Of a stretch of 38,210 nucleotides of DNA, positions 9,794 through 20,060 are shown piece by piece. The position numbers were made by a program, and so were the translations under genes. The notes beneath the pieces were generated by a model that was given only the letters and a program-made list of their open reading frames with translations, did no database searches and was not told the DNA's origin. How positions within the stretch are numbered: the stretch's first letter is position 1; each line of letters starts with the position of its first letter. Source of the stretch: Chara braunii (Eukaryota > Streptophyta > Charophyceae > Charales > Characeae); assembly GCA_003427395.1 (NCBI GenBank), contig BFEA01000444.1, forward strand, positions 799,452 through 837,661. Direction: 5' to 3'.

Positions 9794-10375
9794 TCAGAAG
9801 CATCCGACTGCTGCTGGAGCAGGCTCGACTTCAGCGGTCTCCTCAGCCGAGGGAGAAGGAGGAGGGTCAGTGGGCTGAGGAGGAGCAATCAACCCAACAC
9901 GACGAACACGGTCATAGGCACGCACCAACATGTGAGCGTGCTGCAAGTGCTCGAGGGGCTCCCAAGTAGCCTCCTTATCAGGGTAACCCTTCCAATATAC
10001 GAGATACTCGACGTGAGGAGGGTTGTTGTCGGTGACTCGGCGACCAATGATGTCTGAAACGAGGAACTCCTCGTGGCCGTCCACCATGATGGGTGGAGGA
10101 CACTCGTATGGTCGTCCAGCGAAACGCTCAGACGGTCTGCGGTAGGGACGCAGTAACGAGACGTGGTAGACATTGTGCACACGAGTCTGGCGTAGGTAGT
10201 CGGGCAGCTTCACACAAAAGCTGACCGGGCTAGAAGCCGTATCCGAACCGGCGGCCTGGAGAATGCGGCATGAGCTAAAGAAGTGACGCCGAAACTTGCG
10301 AAGCGTGTCCGCTTCGAGCTGTAAGTGGCGGGCGTCGATAAACACATCATCACCGACTTTGAATGGATGATCCAT
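9794..10375 (-). CDS. Integrase C-terminal region with chromodomain (chromovirus 2)
   Basis: A close relative of the 4626-5270 frame: MDHPFKVGDD at the start, HVSLLRPYRRPSE, then the chromodomain (EEFLVSDIIGRRV, VEYLVYWKGYP, ATWEP). The middle cage tryptophan and following tyrosine are kept, but RWKGYP has become YWKGYP. A small deletion near 9812 relative to copy A shifts the frame, so the tail ends early (APAAVGCF). The open frame continues upstream through the insertion point to 10429, but those extra residues come from the inserted LTR and are not part of the protein. The upstream integrase is now 7.7 kb away at 18105. Confidence 0.85.
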   Translation of the reverse strand: MDHPFKVGDDVFIDARHLQLEADTLRKFRRHFFSSCRILQAAGSDTASSPVSFCVKLPDYLRQTRVHNVYHVSLLRPYRRPSERFAGRPYECPPPIMVDGHEEFLVSDIIGRRVTDNNPPHVEYLVYWKGYPDKEATWEPLEHLQHAHMLVRAYDRVRRVGLIAPPQPTDPPPSPSAEETAEVEPAPAAVGCF

Positions 10376-10390
10376 CCTCGATCGGTTCGC

Positions 10391-10394
10391 ACGT
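10391..10394. repeat. Target-site duplication, left copy (ACGT)
   Basis: ACGT precedes the TGTCGG start of the inserted unit. It is matched by ACGT at 18101-18104 after its CGACA end. Chromovirus A has a single ACGT at the same place (about 5288). Confidence 0.85.
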
Positions 10395-10399
10395 TGTCG

Positions 10400-10429
10400 G
10401 TGCGAATACCTTGATAAGGGTATCCGCAC
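10400..10429 (+). repeat. LTR-start hairpin (solo LTR)
   Basis: GTGCG...CGCAC flanks AATACC...GGGTAT, giving an inverted repeat across 30 bp with one mismatch and one G-T pair. The same position in the other two LTR starts holds a perfect palindrome with different outer bases. Confidence 0.75.
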
Positions 10430-11882
10430 TGGTCTTTGCAGGTGACAGAAAATAGTTTTGGTTTAAAATCAAAGTATACGGCGCGAGGCACGACTGAGTC
10501 TATGGTTTACGTTAACTGAGTAGCTGATGAGAGTAGAGAGTGTGTGGGCGCGTAGACTTAAGGCGCGTGTGATTTCTTTTTCTTTGATGACCGAAGAGTC
10601 GGAGTGGGCGCCGACCAAATTTTTAAAGTTTTGATTAAACTAGGACTACATAGATTTTTGTCGTTTGACTGATGCACTTACTGGTGACTCGTGCGTACGT
10701 ACGGAGGACGACATTGACAACTGGGTGGTTCTGAAAGCGATTCGGTAGGTCTGCGCATCGCGCAATATCCGTTTATGTAGGTGTCCGTCAAGAATTAGAC
10801 TCAACCTTGGGGTTAAACTATTGATTACAATGTCGGACTTTCATCAGGGAGACTCAGGGATTGAGATCGAGAGGCGATGGCACGGGAACATCGGAGTAGC
10901 GCGAGGCGACCGAAGAGGTCGAGGGCCCGGCGGGGCTATCCCCCTTGGCTTTGCCGTCGGCAGCGTCGGAACGGTAATAGCGGTTTCTTTTCCTTCGTTC
11001 GTTGTATTCCGACGATTAAAAGTTTCTAAATATTTTTATTTACTGTCGTATTATTATTTTGCTCCGGCACTCCCTTACACGAGCGGGACGCTGGATTTGG
11101 GGGCCGTCGTGGCGATCGAGGACCTTGAGTACATGCCTCTTTTGATTCATCTATAGTTTCCCGCGGCCGGGATGTGGGCGCAATTTCCTTACCCCCGCCC
11201 ATTGTGAAAGGCGGACAGAAGAGGTCAATGCATGGAGAATGGTGGGGTATGTGGTCATGACTTCCCTCGCCTCCCACTTGAAGACCGTTGATAGCCTAAA
11301 GTGAAAAGGAATTGGAGAGCATTTTGAGCGAGCCTGTGGGGCTATGACATGAGGCAGGTAGGTGTCACCGCGGGCGCATGGTCCACCACCCACTGTAGCA
11401 GAGTGGAGCATAGTTAGAGGGGCCTGCGCATGGAGATTTGTGTGCGGACCATGCCGTGCAAGGTAGGCGGAGCGGTCCAGGTGACTAAGGGAACGCCATT
11501 GTTGCGGCTGCCTACGAGGGAAACCCCTCTCGACGTGGTCTTCAAAAGTTTTAATTTGAAATTTTTGTCACCACGGCCTCGAGCCACACCGAATCCAGCC
11601 CACCAAAGCCCGCACTAGGCTCCGCAGCAGGGTCGTGCCGCAACCGGCTGTCCGTGTGGGAGTCGGTCGTCGAAGGTATGAGGCGGTGGCAAGCTCCGTC
11701 TAAGAAGAACCAGAGGAGGACGATGTGGCTGTAGCCGCCAGGGCGCTTTGTCTGTTAGACTTCGGTGTGGGGGCGAAAGGCAAATCCAGCTGTCCTACAA
11801 CTGACTCTCACCAGAGTTTCCCTTAAGGCTGGTCGATACAGCGAGGGGGGGGGCGCTGCGCAAAGGTTCTAGTGGACCGATA

Positions 11883-11985
11883 GCGAGGTGAAGCAGCGGG
11901 CGACGGGCGCTAATGCAGCGAGGTGAAGCAGCGGGCGATGGATGCTAATGCAGTGAAGTGAAGCAGCGGAGCGATGGGCGCCAGG
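11883..11985. repeat. 35-bp tandem repeat, three copies
   Basis: GCGAGGTGAAGCAGCGGGCG begins at 11883 and 11918. A diverged third copy begins at 11953 (GTGAAGTGAAGCAGCGG). Each is followed by a TGGGCGC-like stretch. It is a minisatellite inside the giant LTR. Confidence 0.9.
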
Positions 11986-14705
11986 GAAGGGGGCGAATCT
12001 AACCCGAGAACAGTGCTAGATACAGTCAAAGAGGGAGATGGCGGGGAGTGAGGAGAGAAGAAGACGACAGATGCATAACTCATTTGATTCCCAACGGAAT
12101 CGGGTGGGGGAAAATGCTATCGTCATGTTTTAGGCAAGGGCGACCATGAATCTGCTGTTAGTTTTAGCAATGAGTCAGTAAGTTAGGAGTTAGTTCATGA
12201 ATGGGCTGCGCGGAGGTTCTCAGAGGTAGCTATGGAGGGAGTAGATCTCGCTCGTTTTTTAGCGGAATCAGTAAGGAGAAGAACGAGAGCAGGGGTTTTA
12301 GACTAGGGCGACCTCGTTTTTGAGCTTAGATTAGAAGGAAAGTTAGTAGGAAAAGGAGTTAGTGAAGAAGGCTAGTGCGCTGGTGATGGTGGGAACGAAA
12401 GAGATGAGGAGAAGGGAATGCGTATCTCGCCCATTTCTGGATGAAATCGAGGGAGAGAAGTTTCGTTTTAGAGGTTTTGACATACCGCGATTTGGATGGT
12501 AGGGTTAGAATTGGAGTTAGTGGTTAGTTTTACAGCTCTGTTAATAAGAGGGTGCATGGAAGTTTGGATATGGTGCGAACAAGAGATAGATACTTCCCTC
12601 GTATCCCGATGGGATCAAAGCGAGAGAGGGTGCGGAGGTGGGATTTTCGGCTACTGCAAATCAGTCGGTGAAGTCGGTATTTAGGATTTGTGGATCGATT
12701 TTGCACTGGAAAGGTAAGTTGTTGTGCGATTTCGTGTATCTTCCCGTGTTTGAGCGGGAGATTCATTATTTCCTTTGCGCACCCGACAGCCGTTGTGTTT
12801 GACAATTTCTTGTGCGACAGTTCCTCCGCTGTGGCCGCCTTCCTCGTTATTAGTTGATCGCTCCTCCAAAAGGTCGCGACCTTCGTGCTCGTCTTCGAGA
12901 TGTCGATCGAGATGGTTCGAGATCTCGATTATGAAGGTGCTATGGGTGTCGGTGTTTTCTTGAGTGGGCGCTCCTCACCCACATCACCCTGCTCGGCTTT
13001 TGGAAACGCCCGTGAGCACCAGAGGGAAGGGATACGGAGGAAGAGAAAGACCACACTTACCGTGAGATCGGAAAGCTCAGTCGTAGTACTGAGATGTATG
13101 GCCAGCTCAGTGCAGGAGTTGGCGCTGTAACCGCTCGTATCTTGGCGGAAGATTCACTCTGGTGTTGCTCATCCTATCGATGGAAGTAGCATGAGACCAG
13201 CCACGGGGTTTCCCTACCTAGTTGAGGCACCCGCCTTACAAAGACACGGTACCAACTGCAGACCTGAAAGCGGCTCAATGCATGTCTGGCCAGCACATGC
13301 TCATGCAACACTGAATCTGGGAGTTCACCGGGTTCAGACATAGCCAGACAGATTGGGAACGCCCCTTTGGTGCTATAAGTGGTGGTGCGTCCCTGTTCTT
13401 CTTATTAGTAACGACGGGCTGTCCTGGCAATGACGTAGCTGCATGGTCACTCCGACACGCCTTGTTGACAGAAGAAACGGGTGTAGATTGTTGCATTTTG
13501 TCTGTATTTTTTTCTCGTATAGTCAGTCTCGCTGTGTAGGCTATATGGATCAGTTGCCTTGACTACACTTGGTTGGACTGCCGCAGTCAACGGCACGGGG
13601 GGGGGTTGCTGCACATCTGGGCACAACAACAAGGGTAAAGGAAGGATTGACTGGGACATGCCCGTTGAAAATTACTATTGTTGCTGGACTTCACGGTTGT
13701 TTGCAGATTGACGAGCACCATCTTGTGGTACATTCGCAATGCGTTAAGCTATGTCTCCGCTGTATGCAGTGAGCTTCTTGCGCAGTGTGTTAATAACCCC
13801 TGCTGTGGTTGTCACGTTGAGTATGGCCACGTGTGGTACTGCGACACTCGTATTTGGTACTAAGTATTTGCAAGTTGAACCGCTGTTGCATGCATTGTGC
13901 GTGCACGCAATATACGAACTAAGTTTGACTACGACTTGTTCGCAGTTCGGATAAAGCATGGGAAGTGCTCCATTCAAAGGGAGCCTTTTTAGGCTGTGTA
14001 GCTGCGGTATGGTCAAGAGAGGCAACACCATGACTTGAGATAGTGACCAAGTGTAGGCGAGGGAGTTTATTGTTGCGAATCGAGAGTATTGGGGTGGTTA
14101 GGAACTCGAAGGGGGGTTCATTGTTGCAATTTGGGGAATCGCCAAAGGGCTAACAACCGACAATTGGAATTAAGTTGACCAAACTGCTGAGCGTTTTGAC
14201 CATCATTGTGGGGCCCTAAGGCGTGTGAAGGTAACAAGTCCCTCTCCTGAGAGTTGAGTTAGTCCCCCTCCTGTATCTCGAGAGTCTGAAACCCCTCCTT
14301 CTGCCCTTCTTACTCTAAGTTTAGTCCTGATCTGAGAGGAAGGCGGCAGGCGGTACTGCAACCCGTAGGACCACAACAAGACTCTGTGGGGAGTCAGCCC
14401 ACCGATTGCTGGAGCTCTGCTGGAACTCAGGAGGAGTTCTGGAGGCAGGGAACCGAGAGGTAATCATTGCTTGCCATTTATAAACCCAGTTATAGCCCCT
14501 ATCTATGTTCCTTTTTATACTTTGACTGAGTATACGGCGTGCCCCTCCATTTTGACTTTCAGTTTGACTTTCAAGACACAATCCAGACTAAGTAAGAAAA
14601 TGATTGTGCAAATTCAGTTTCAGTTTTTGTTGTTTGACTGAAAGCAGACTGTGGGATTGCATCTGGGGGAAGGTTGGGAGGAAGGCAATATTGCTTTAAA
14701 GTTTG

Positions 14706-15310
14706 ACTGGGTCATTAAGGCTGGGAAGTCGCCATAAGTTTGGGGAGACCCAGTGCTATGTTTATTTTGGATTGCTTTGGAGGTTGGAAAGTCCCCATAA
14801 GTTTGGGAAGACCCAGTATTATGTTTGTTTTGAATTGCATGGAGAGTCGGACCATTCTATAAGTTTAGGTGGCCTGGTTGCTCCGATTTGTGAGGGTTAA
14901 CTGTGATTGATTTTTCAAAAGCCAAGCACATTCTGTAAGTTCATGTGACCTGGTTGCCTTGTTTACTTGGACTTTTTCAGTTTCTTGGGTTCTGAATGAG
15001 GAGGTCTGAGCCATTCTGTAAGTTTAGGTGGTCCAACCTCTTCCTGCTTTTATTCTGGGGGAGTAACTTTGGTAAAGAGTCAGGTTATTCCATAAGTTTG
15101 GGTAACTTTGACTCCTTGCCACGCACAGATTGGATCAGAGAGGAATGAACCAGACAAAGAGTCAGACAATTCTATAAGTTTAGGTAGTCTGGCCCAATGC
15201 CTCGCACATGCTGGAACCCGAAGGTTATAACTTGGCTATACCTTATTACTATTCTATCTATAAACAAGCTAGTCAGACAGGGTCCCATAAGTTTGGGTGG
15301 TCTGATTATA
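14706..15310 (+). repeat. Array of eight TAAGTT-loop hairpins (solo LTR)
   Basis: The hexamer TAAGTT occurs at 14735, 14798, 14860, 14936, 15019, 15093, 15175 and 15288. In seven of the eight the flanking triplets can pair (CCA/TGG, CTA/TAG, or CTG/TAG with a G-U), and in most an outer stem also pairs. Examples are ACTGGGTC with GACCCAGT around 14735, GAGTCA and GTTA with TAAC and TGACTC around 15093, and GTCAGAC with GTCTGGC around 15175. The stems differ in sequence from unit to unit while the loop stays fixed, the pattern expected of structured RNA or of DNA hairpins under selection. No protein can be read from it. Confidence 0.8.
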
Positions 15311-15760
15311 GCTTATCACCAATTGAAGAGAGTACTGATTAAGAGTAAACTGATGTAAGAAGGGGCAGGTTGGACCTCAAACTAAGTTGATCAGTTCAGT
15401 CATTTGCAACCTTATAAGACTAAATCTAAATAATTATATAAAGTTGCGATACTTAAACAGTTCAGGGCGACTAGGGTGGCCTAGTCACATGCCCAAAGAA
15501 GAGAAAAGTTGTTGTGCCCTGCATGTGACTGAGTGACTTTGGGATGGTGAGAGTACTTACCTTTGTGGTTTGGCATGCATGTGACTGAGTGACCCTACTA
15601 CTTAGTCTGAGTTTCAATTGATAGGTAGTTGCTTTAGTTGCTCGCCACGTGCTAGAGCCATAGGAGTTAGTTTCAATTCCTGCATTTTCTAAGCTAAGTT
15701 TTTTTTACTTAGGTCAGTTTCTGCATTTTCTGGGATCATTTATTATACTTGGTCTTGTAT

Positions 15761-16297
15761 AAATCTTGGTAAGCACTTTCTCTACGGGAAGCGCTACCGA
15801 AATTTCTACAAAACCAACGAGTTAGTCAGATGTTGTCTTTTCAAGGTCCATTTTTTTTGACTTTTTAGCTTAGTAAAAATATGGAAAGCCTTCTTTTCTA
15901 AACGGAGTGCTGCCCAAATTTTTACTAATTCAGGGAGTTAGACAAAATTAGACCTTGAGGAGTCAAAGTCATTTTAAATTCTGAACTTAACTTTGTATGA
16001 ATTTTGGAATAACACTTTCTCTACGGGAAACGCTGTCGAAATTTTTACAAATCTAAAAAATTAGTTAAATTTTGTCTTAGTTAAACTCAGGTCTTGTTTC
16101 CTGAGTTCATATCTGACTTAGTATAAATCTGGAAAGTCTCTCTTTCTAAAGGGAGTGTTGCCCGAAGTTTTGCTAATTCAGGGAGTTAGACAAAATTTGA
16201 CTTTAGAAGGTTGAAAATTATTTTTGCTTTTATATTTAGGCTGATATAAATTCTGAAAGGGCACATCTCCTACGGGAAGCGCTGCCGAAATTTTTTT
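15761..16297 (+). repeat. Second hairpin array, five units (solo LTR)
   Basis: Five units of about 110-125 bp each hold a hairpin (about 15761-15805, 15875-15923, 15999-16046, 16124-16170, 16246-16297). The stems alternate between two types. One has GGTAAGC pairing with GCTACC plus an A/T extension and a CTACGGGAA loop side. The other has ATGG or TGGG pairing with CCCA, flanked by AAAAAT and ATTTTT, with CTAAAGGGAG on the loop side. A spacer like TCAGGGAGTTAGACAAAATT follows most units. The same alternating order recurs in the other giant LTR. Confidence 0.78.
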
Positions 16298-17129
16298 AGT
16301 TTACAGGAGTTAGATTATATTTTGACAGGTGACAATTTTGGCGATCCACTCTGTATAGAGGAGATTCTGCCAGGGTCTACCTTTCTTTGGGCACTTGCTT
16401 AGAGGTGGATTCATGCTTAGTTAAGGAGAACGATTTTGAGTGACATCATGATATGTAGATTATTCTCCATGGACTTATAGGTTTAGCCTGAGGATTGGTG
16501 TGTCTTGTATTACAGGTCCTCTTGATCGTTTGATTTTGGATCAGGCCCAGTTTCAGCTTGATCCTACGAGGATCATTTTCAGTTATCACTTATAACAGGT
16601 CGGTTGTCGATTCGTCGGTTTACGATTCAACTCCAATGCACACTTGCCACTCAACCTAAAGGCTTTAGCCCTGTGGTTTGATCTGTTTCATTGTATTTTT
16701 ACCCGAACTTTATTGAATGACCATTTAACAAAGGTACTCCATATTTTATTGCTAGAGGGGTGCGCTAAGGTTGAGGTTTGTGTGGTTAAAGCAAGGGGTG
16801 TGAGCGTAAAGAATGGTTGAAGTTGACCCCGTGTAGTGCTTGAACTTTTGGTTGAATCTTTTTTAATGTGATTGCAGGTATGTTTGGTGATTCAGATTTT
16901 GGATTTGAGTGCCTGCGCTTACATACATATATATATGGCCGAGAGGAGTCCCACTGTGATTGTGAGAAGTGATCGTCACATATTTATAACCCTCTCTATA
17001 TATGTAAATATATATATCTTGAGTGTTTCGTGTGGCCTACTGTGACTGCGTGTAAGGGTTAAACAAATTATGTTTTTTTGGGGAGAAAAGAGAGATCCCT
17101 TTTTACTCTTTGCTTTTTAGAAATTTCTA

Positions 17130-18100
17130 TAGTTGGAAGTTGTAGTCAATGGCAGCCGTCAAAGTCAAACCCCTTGACTTCTCTCTAGACCCTAGATAAT
17201 GGAGCTGGTCTCCAGGGCAATAAGAGACGATTGCCACCACAAGTATGAACCTATGTACCACCCACTCTCCGGAGAGTGCAGAAGAGAGTGTGGTTCTCAA
17301 CCGCACTTGTCGGTTGTCCAGCGTCGAGAGATTAACCCTCAAGGCGTCTGTCAGTCGACACTTGAGTGTCGAACGCGACCCTCGAGATTAACGAGAATCG
17401 CATGAGTATGAGTACTACATGGTACGCCATCATTGCGACCGCTTGCGTACGCTTGCATTGCGAGTCGATATGAGTTAACCTTGTGTCCGCTCGGTTTTAT
17501 ACTAAGTCTCGGGCGCGACGCCTATCTGATTTCTGCGTCGGAAAGTTATGAGATGGCTACCGAGGGACTAGGAGTGTTGTTGCGTTGGTTGTTCTGTGTC
17601 GTTTCGTGTGTATGTACGTGTACATGTTTTATTTCTATGTTCTGTATAGTGGTGTGCGAGTGGAGTGTGGGATGCGTCCTAGTCGACCGACTCCAAACCG
17701 CGCTTGGGACTTCAGCCCCCCAAGATGTCGGTTCGTGTGCGGGTCCGGCAGGGGCGTATTACCGCGCGTAACCCCTATGCTACAACGAACGGGAAACGCC
17801 CTCGGCTGGTCCACCTTTGCGATTGCAACTGATTAGCTTTCGTATTGTGGACTGGTAGCTCGACGGGGATACGCCCACCGAAGGGAGGTGACAACTCCCG
17901 TAAGATGGAGGTAAGTCGTGCCTCGCATAGACCTTATCCTGTCGTAGGGGCTCGCGAGAGGTATGGCTAGCGCACTCAGCCGGAGCGGCTTGCGGAAGCT
18001 CCATGTATATTCGCGACGAAGGATTAAAGCCAACTTCTGTGTGACGCGGCCGGGAGGGTCCCGCACTGCCTTGTGCGGTGCCGGACCAATGCGCTCGACA
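17130..18100 (+). repeat. Conserved terminal 1 kb of the giant LTR (solo copy)
   Basis: Matches 31091-32047 at high identity throughout, including AGCCGTCAAAGTCAAACCCC, AAGAGACGATTGCCACCACA and the end GCTCGACA. In an LTR this end should hold R and U5, next to the primer-binding site, which may be why it is the best-kept part. Confidence 0.85.
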
Positions 18101-18104
18101 ACGT
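18101..18104. repeat. Target-site duplication, right copy (ACGT)
   Basis: ACGT directly follows the CTCGACA end of the giant solo LTR and leads into chromovirus 2 sequence (GCTGCCATGCG). It pairs with 10391-10394. Confidence 0.85.
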
Positions 18105-18860
18105 GCTGCCATGCGAGTCTGAGAAGTGGCTATGTGCTCATGTGCGGTCTTTATGATCGACGTTATGTGTGCAACCCAATCATCCAGCGCGGGACAACTC
18201 TTGTCGGGGTCCATCGGTGATGGTGGAAGGAAGTCCGCGGGAACACGAGGGTGATATCCGAGGTCGCAATCGTAAGGCGACATCCCCATGGCGGGCGAGA
18301 TGACGTGGTTGTAGCCTATCTCCACGTGGGCAAGGTGGAGATCCCACTGCTGGTCGTCACGAACGATCTTTTGGAGAATACCTCCGAGAGTCTTGTTTGT
18401 GACCTCCGTCTGACCATCAGTCTGAGGATGGTAAGACGAGGAGAAGTGAAGTTGGGTGCCGTATACCTCGTGGAGTGGTCGCCAAAATCGACTGGTGAAG
18501 CGCGTGTCACGGTCAGATATGATGCTCAGAGGTAAGTTGTGGTCACACACGACTCGGTCAAACACAATGTCAGCGACCTCACGTGCACTGATGGCATAGC
18601 GGCACGGAACAAAGCGCGCATGCTTGGTGAAGCGGTCGATGACGACCAGGATAGCATCATGACCTGGGGGGTCGGAGGGCGAACAGAACCGATAAAGTCC
18701 ATCGAGATGAACTGCCAATGACCCTCAGGGACAGGAAGAGGTTGGAGCAAACCATAAGGCAGGTGGTTCGCACTGTTCACCTCCTGACAGGTGGGACACT
18801 CTGCGACGTAGTCCTTCACAAAGTTCTTGCGCTTCGGCTAGACGTACAGGCGGCTCACAC
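18105..18860 (-). pseudogene. Integrase (chromovirus 2), split and frameshifted
   Basis: The zinc-binding region ends in VAECPTCQEVN. The first catalytic Asp is in FISMDFIGS, the second in SIISDRDTRFTSRFW and the catalytic Glu in TDGQTEVTNKTL, so all three acidic residues are present. A TAG interrupts the zinc-binding segment (about 18840). A frameshift after GSVRPPTP separates the first Asp from the rest. At the C-terminus, after RMAAR, the frame runs into the giant LTR, so the chromodomain at 9794-10375 is cut off. Compared with copy A the active site is intact but the gene is broken. Confidence 0.87.
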
Positions 18861-19330
18861 GAGCCACGTCTTGTGGAAGCCCATATGACCGACTGCTGCT
18901 TGGTCATGGAACTCTGCTACTGCCCAAAGACGTAGCTGTCCAATGGAGGGAATGCAAATACGGGGCTCTTTGGTGCCCTGTGAACTGTGCCAGTACACAA
19001 GACCGTTGTTCCCGAGAGAGTAGTTCGGGACAACCTTGCCACTCCGAAGGGTCGCATGGATATCGAGATAGTCGGGGCACTGGCGGTACTGAGTGCGAAA
19101 CTCGTCGATCACCGAGTGCTGGACGGTGGTGACCGAGATGGCAGCGAGCTGGATCTGCTCTGATCATGGTCAGGGCGCCGGGATAAAGCATCTGCGACCC
19201 GATTAGTCTCACCCTTGATGTGCTCAGTGGTGAAACTAAACTCGGATAGGTTGCGCCACCAGCGAGCATGTCGAGGAGTGAGTTTCGGCTTTGTCAGAAA
19301 AACCTGGACAACAGAGTTGTCCGTACACAC
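18861..19330 (-). pseudogene. RNase H C-terminal part and linker (chromovirus 2)
   Basis: Pieces in successive frames: CTDNSVVQVFL, RWWRNLSEFSF and EHIKGETNRVADALSRR (the complete KGxxNxVADALSRR signature), then DEFRTQYRQCPDYLDIHATL leading to integrase. A frameshift after ALSRRPDHDQ separates the two halves. The order matches copy A. Confidence 0.83.
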
Positions 19331-20060
19331 CGTGAATGGTGCCCAGTGCAGGTAGTGACCTTAGTGCCGAGCGACATAAACTACTGCGAGAACCTCACGT
19401 TCATCAACGGTGTAGTTTATCTCAGCAGGCATGAGCTTACGGGAGTAGAAGGCTATCAGACAATCACCTGAGCGAGACTCGACAGTGCCGTCCTCGGCGA
19501 TGGTAGGAGAATAGTCAATAGAAGGCTCGTTAGTAGTTGGATGAGTAGGCGTAAGGCGGGAGGCAGTGGTAGGGGTAGGGGGTGGAAAGCGAGGGATACG
19601 AGGATGAAAGGAATCAGGAGAGGAGGGGAAAATCCGAGAAAACACTGCTCCTACAACGAAGTCTGACACATCTGTGGTAAGGATAAAAGGACGATCAAAA
19701 CCGGATAAGTGAAGAACTGGTGCACATGTCACCGCCTTCTTGAGGGCGTGGAAAGCGTCCTCGTGGAGGAGTGTCCAAGCCCATGGCGGGTTCTTCCGGA
19801 GGAGGGTGGAGGTAAGGACGTAGGAATACCTAGCGCATCCCTGGATGAAATTACTGTAGTAGCTGGTAAGGCCTAGGAAGCTGCGAAGCTGCTTGGTGGA
19901 TGTGGGGACTGGCCACTCCGCAATAGAAGTGATCATCCTGTCGTCCATGTGGAGACCCTGGTCAAACACGTAGTGTCCTAAGAAATTCACTTTGTGCTGG
20001 GCAAAGCGACACTTGCTCAGCTTGGCATAGAAGTCATGTATGCACAAGCGGTCAAGAACG
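19331..20060 (-). pseudogene. Reverse transcriptase C-terminal part and RNase H start (chromovirus 2)
   Basis: A 228-residue open stretch contains [59 protein letters not shown], the RNase H start with FILTTDVSDFVVGAVFS, and SGDCLIAFYSRKLMPAEINY followed by YTVDEREVLAVVYVARH. It is closely related to 6560-7230 of copy A. A frameshift near 20045 separates it from the RT active-site part. Confidence 0.86.

Larger units (their letters stand above)
8359..10394 (-). mobile_element. Chromovirus 2, 3' part
   Basis: Colinear with chromovirus A at 2629-5283 but without the 452-bp insert and the adapter fault. It holds the 3' LTR and untranslated region plus the chromodomain. At 10394 it stops inside the integrase-chromodomain linker and resumes at 18101 with the bases that follow in copy A (ACGTGCTGCCATGCG). 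The two parts are therefore one element split by the insertion at 10395-18100. Confidence 0.88.
10395..18100 (+). mobile_element. Giant solo LTR (7.7 kb) inserted in chromovirus 2
   Basis: The unit starts TGTCGG, ends CTCGACA (TG...CA ends), and is flanked by ACGT on both sides. No sizeable terminal repeat is visible within it, so it is not a small complete element. Its two ends and most of its right two thirds match the 23443-32047 unit in the same order. That unit is immediately followed by a primer-binding site, which identifies this kind of sequence as an LTR. Only short, unconvincing open frames occur inside. The most plausible history is insertion of a complete element followed by LTR-LTR recombination. 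Similarity to the other unit is strongest over the last 970 bp and weak in the first 2.5 kb, so the two belong to different subfamilies or are old. Confidence 0.75.

Noticed and set aside
14706-15310. CRISPR-like array of short repeats with variable spacers
   Set aside because: The repeats are imperfect, unevenly spaced and embedded in a eukaryotic LTR. The variable parts are complementary flanks of hairpins rather than spacers, and there are no cas genes.
16925-17020. TATA-like runs as the LTR promoter
   Set aside because: The AT repeats are not kept at the matching place in the other giant LTR, so no promoter can be assigned.
10395-18100. Unit read as a DNA transposon or a gene-bearing cargo island
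   Set aside because: No terminal inverted repeats or transposase. Its TG...CA ends, and a primer-binding site directly after the homologous unit, fit an LTR better. All open frames inside are short and not shared between the two copies.
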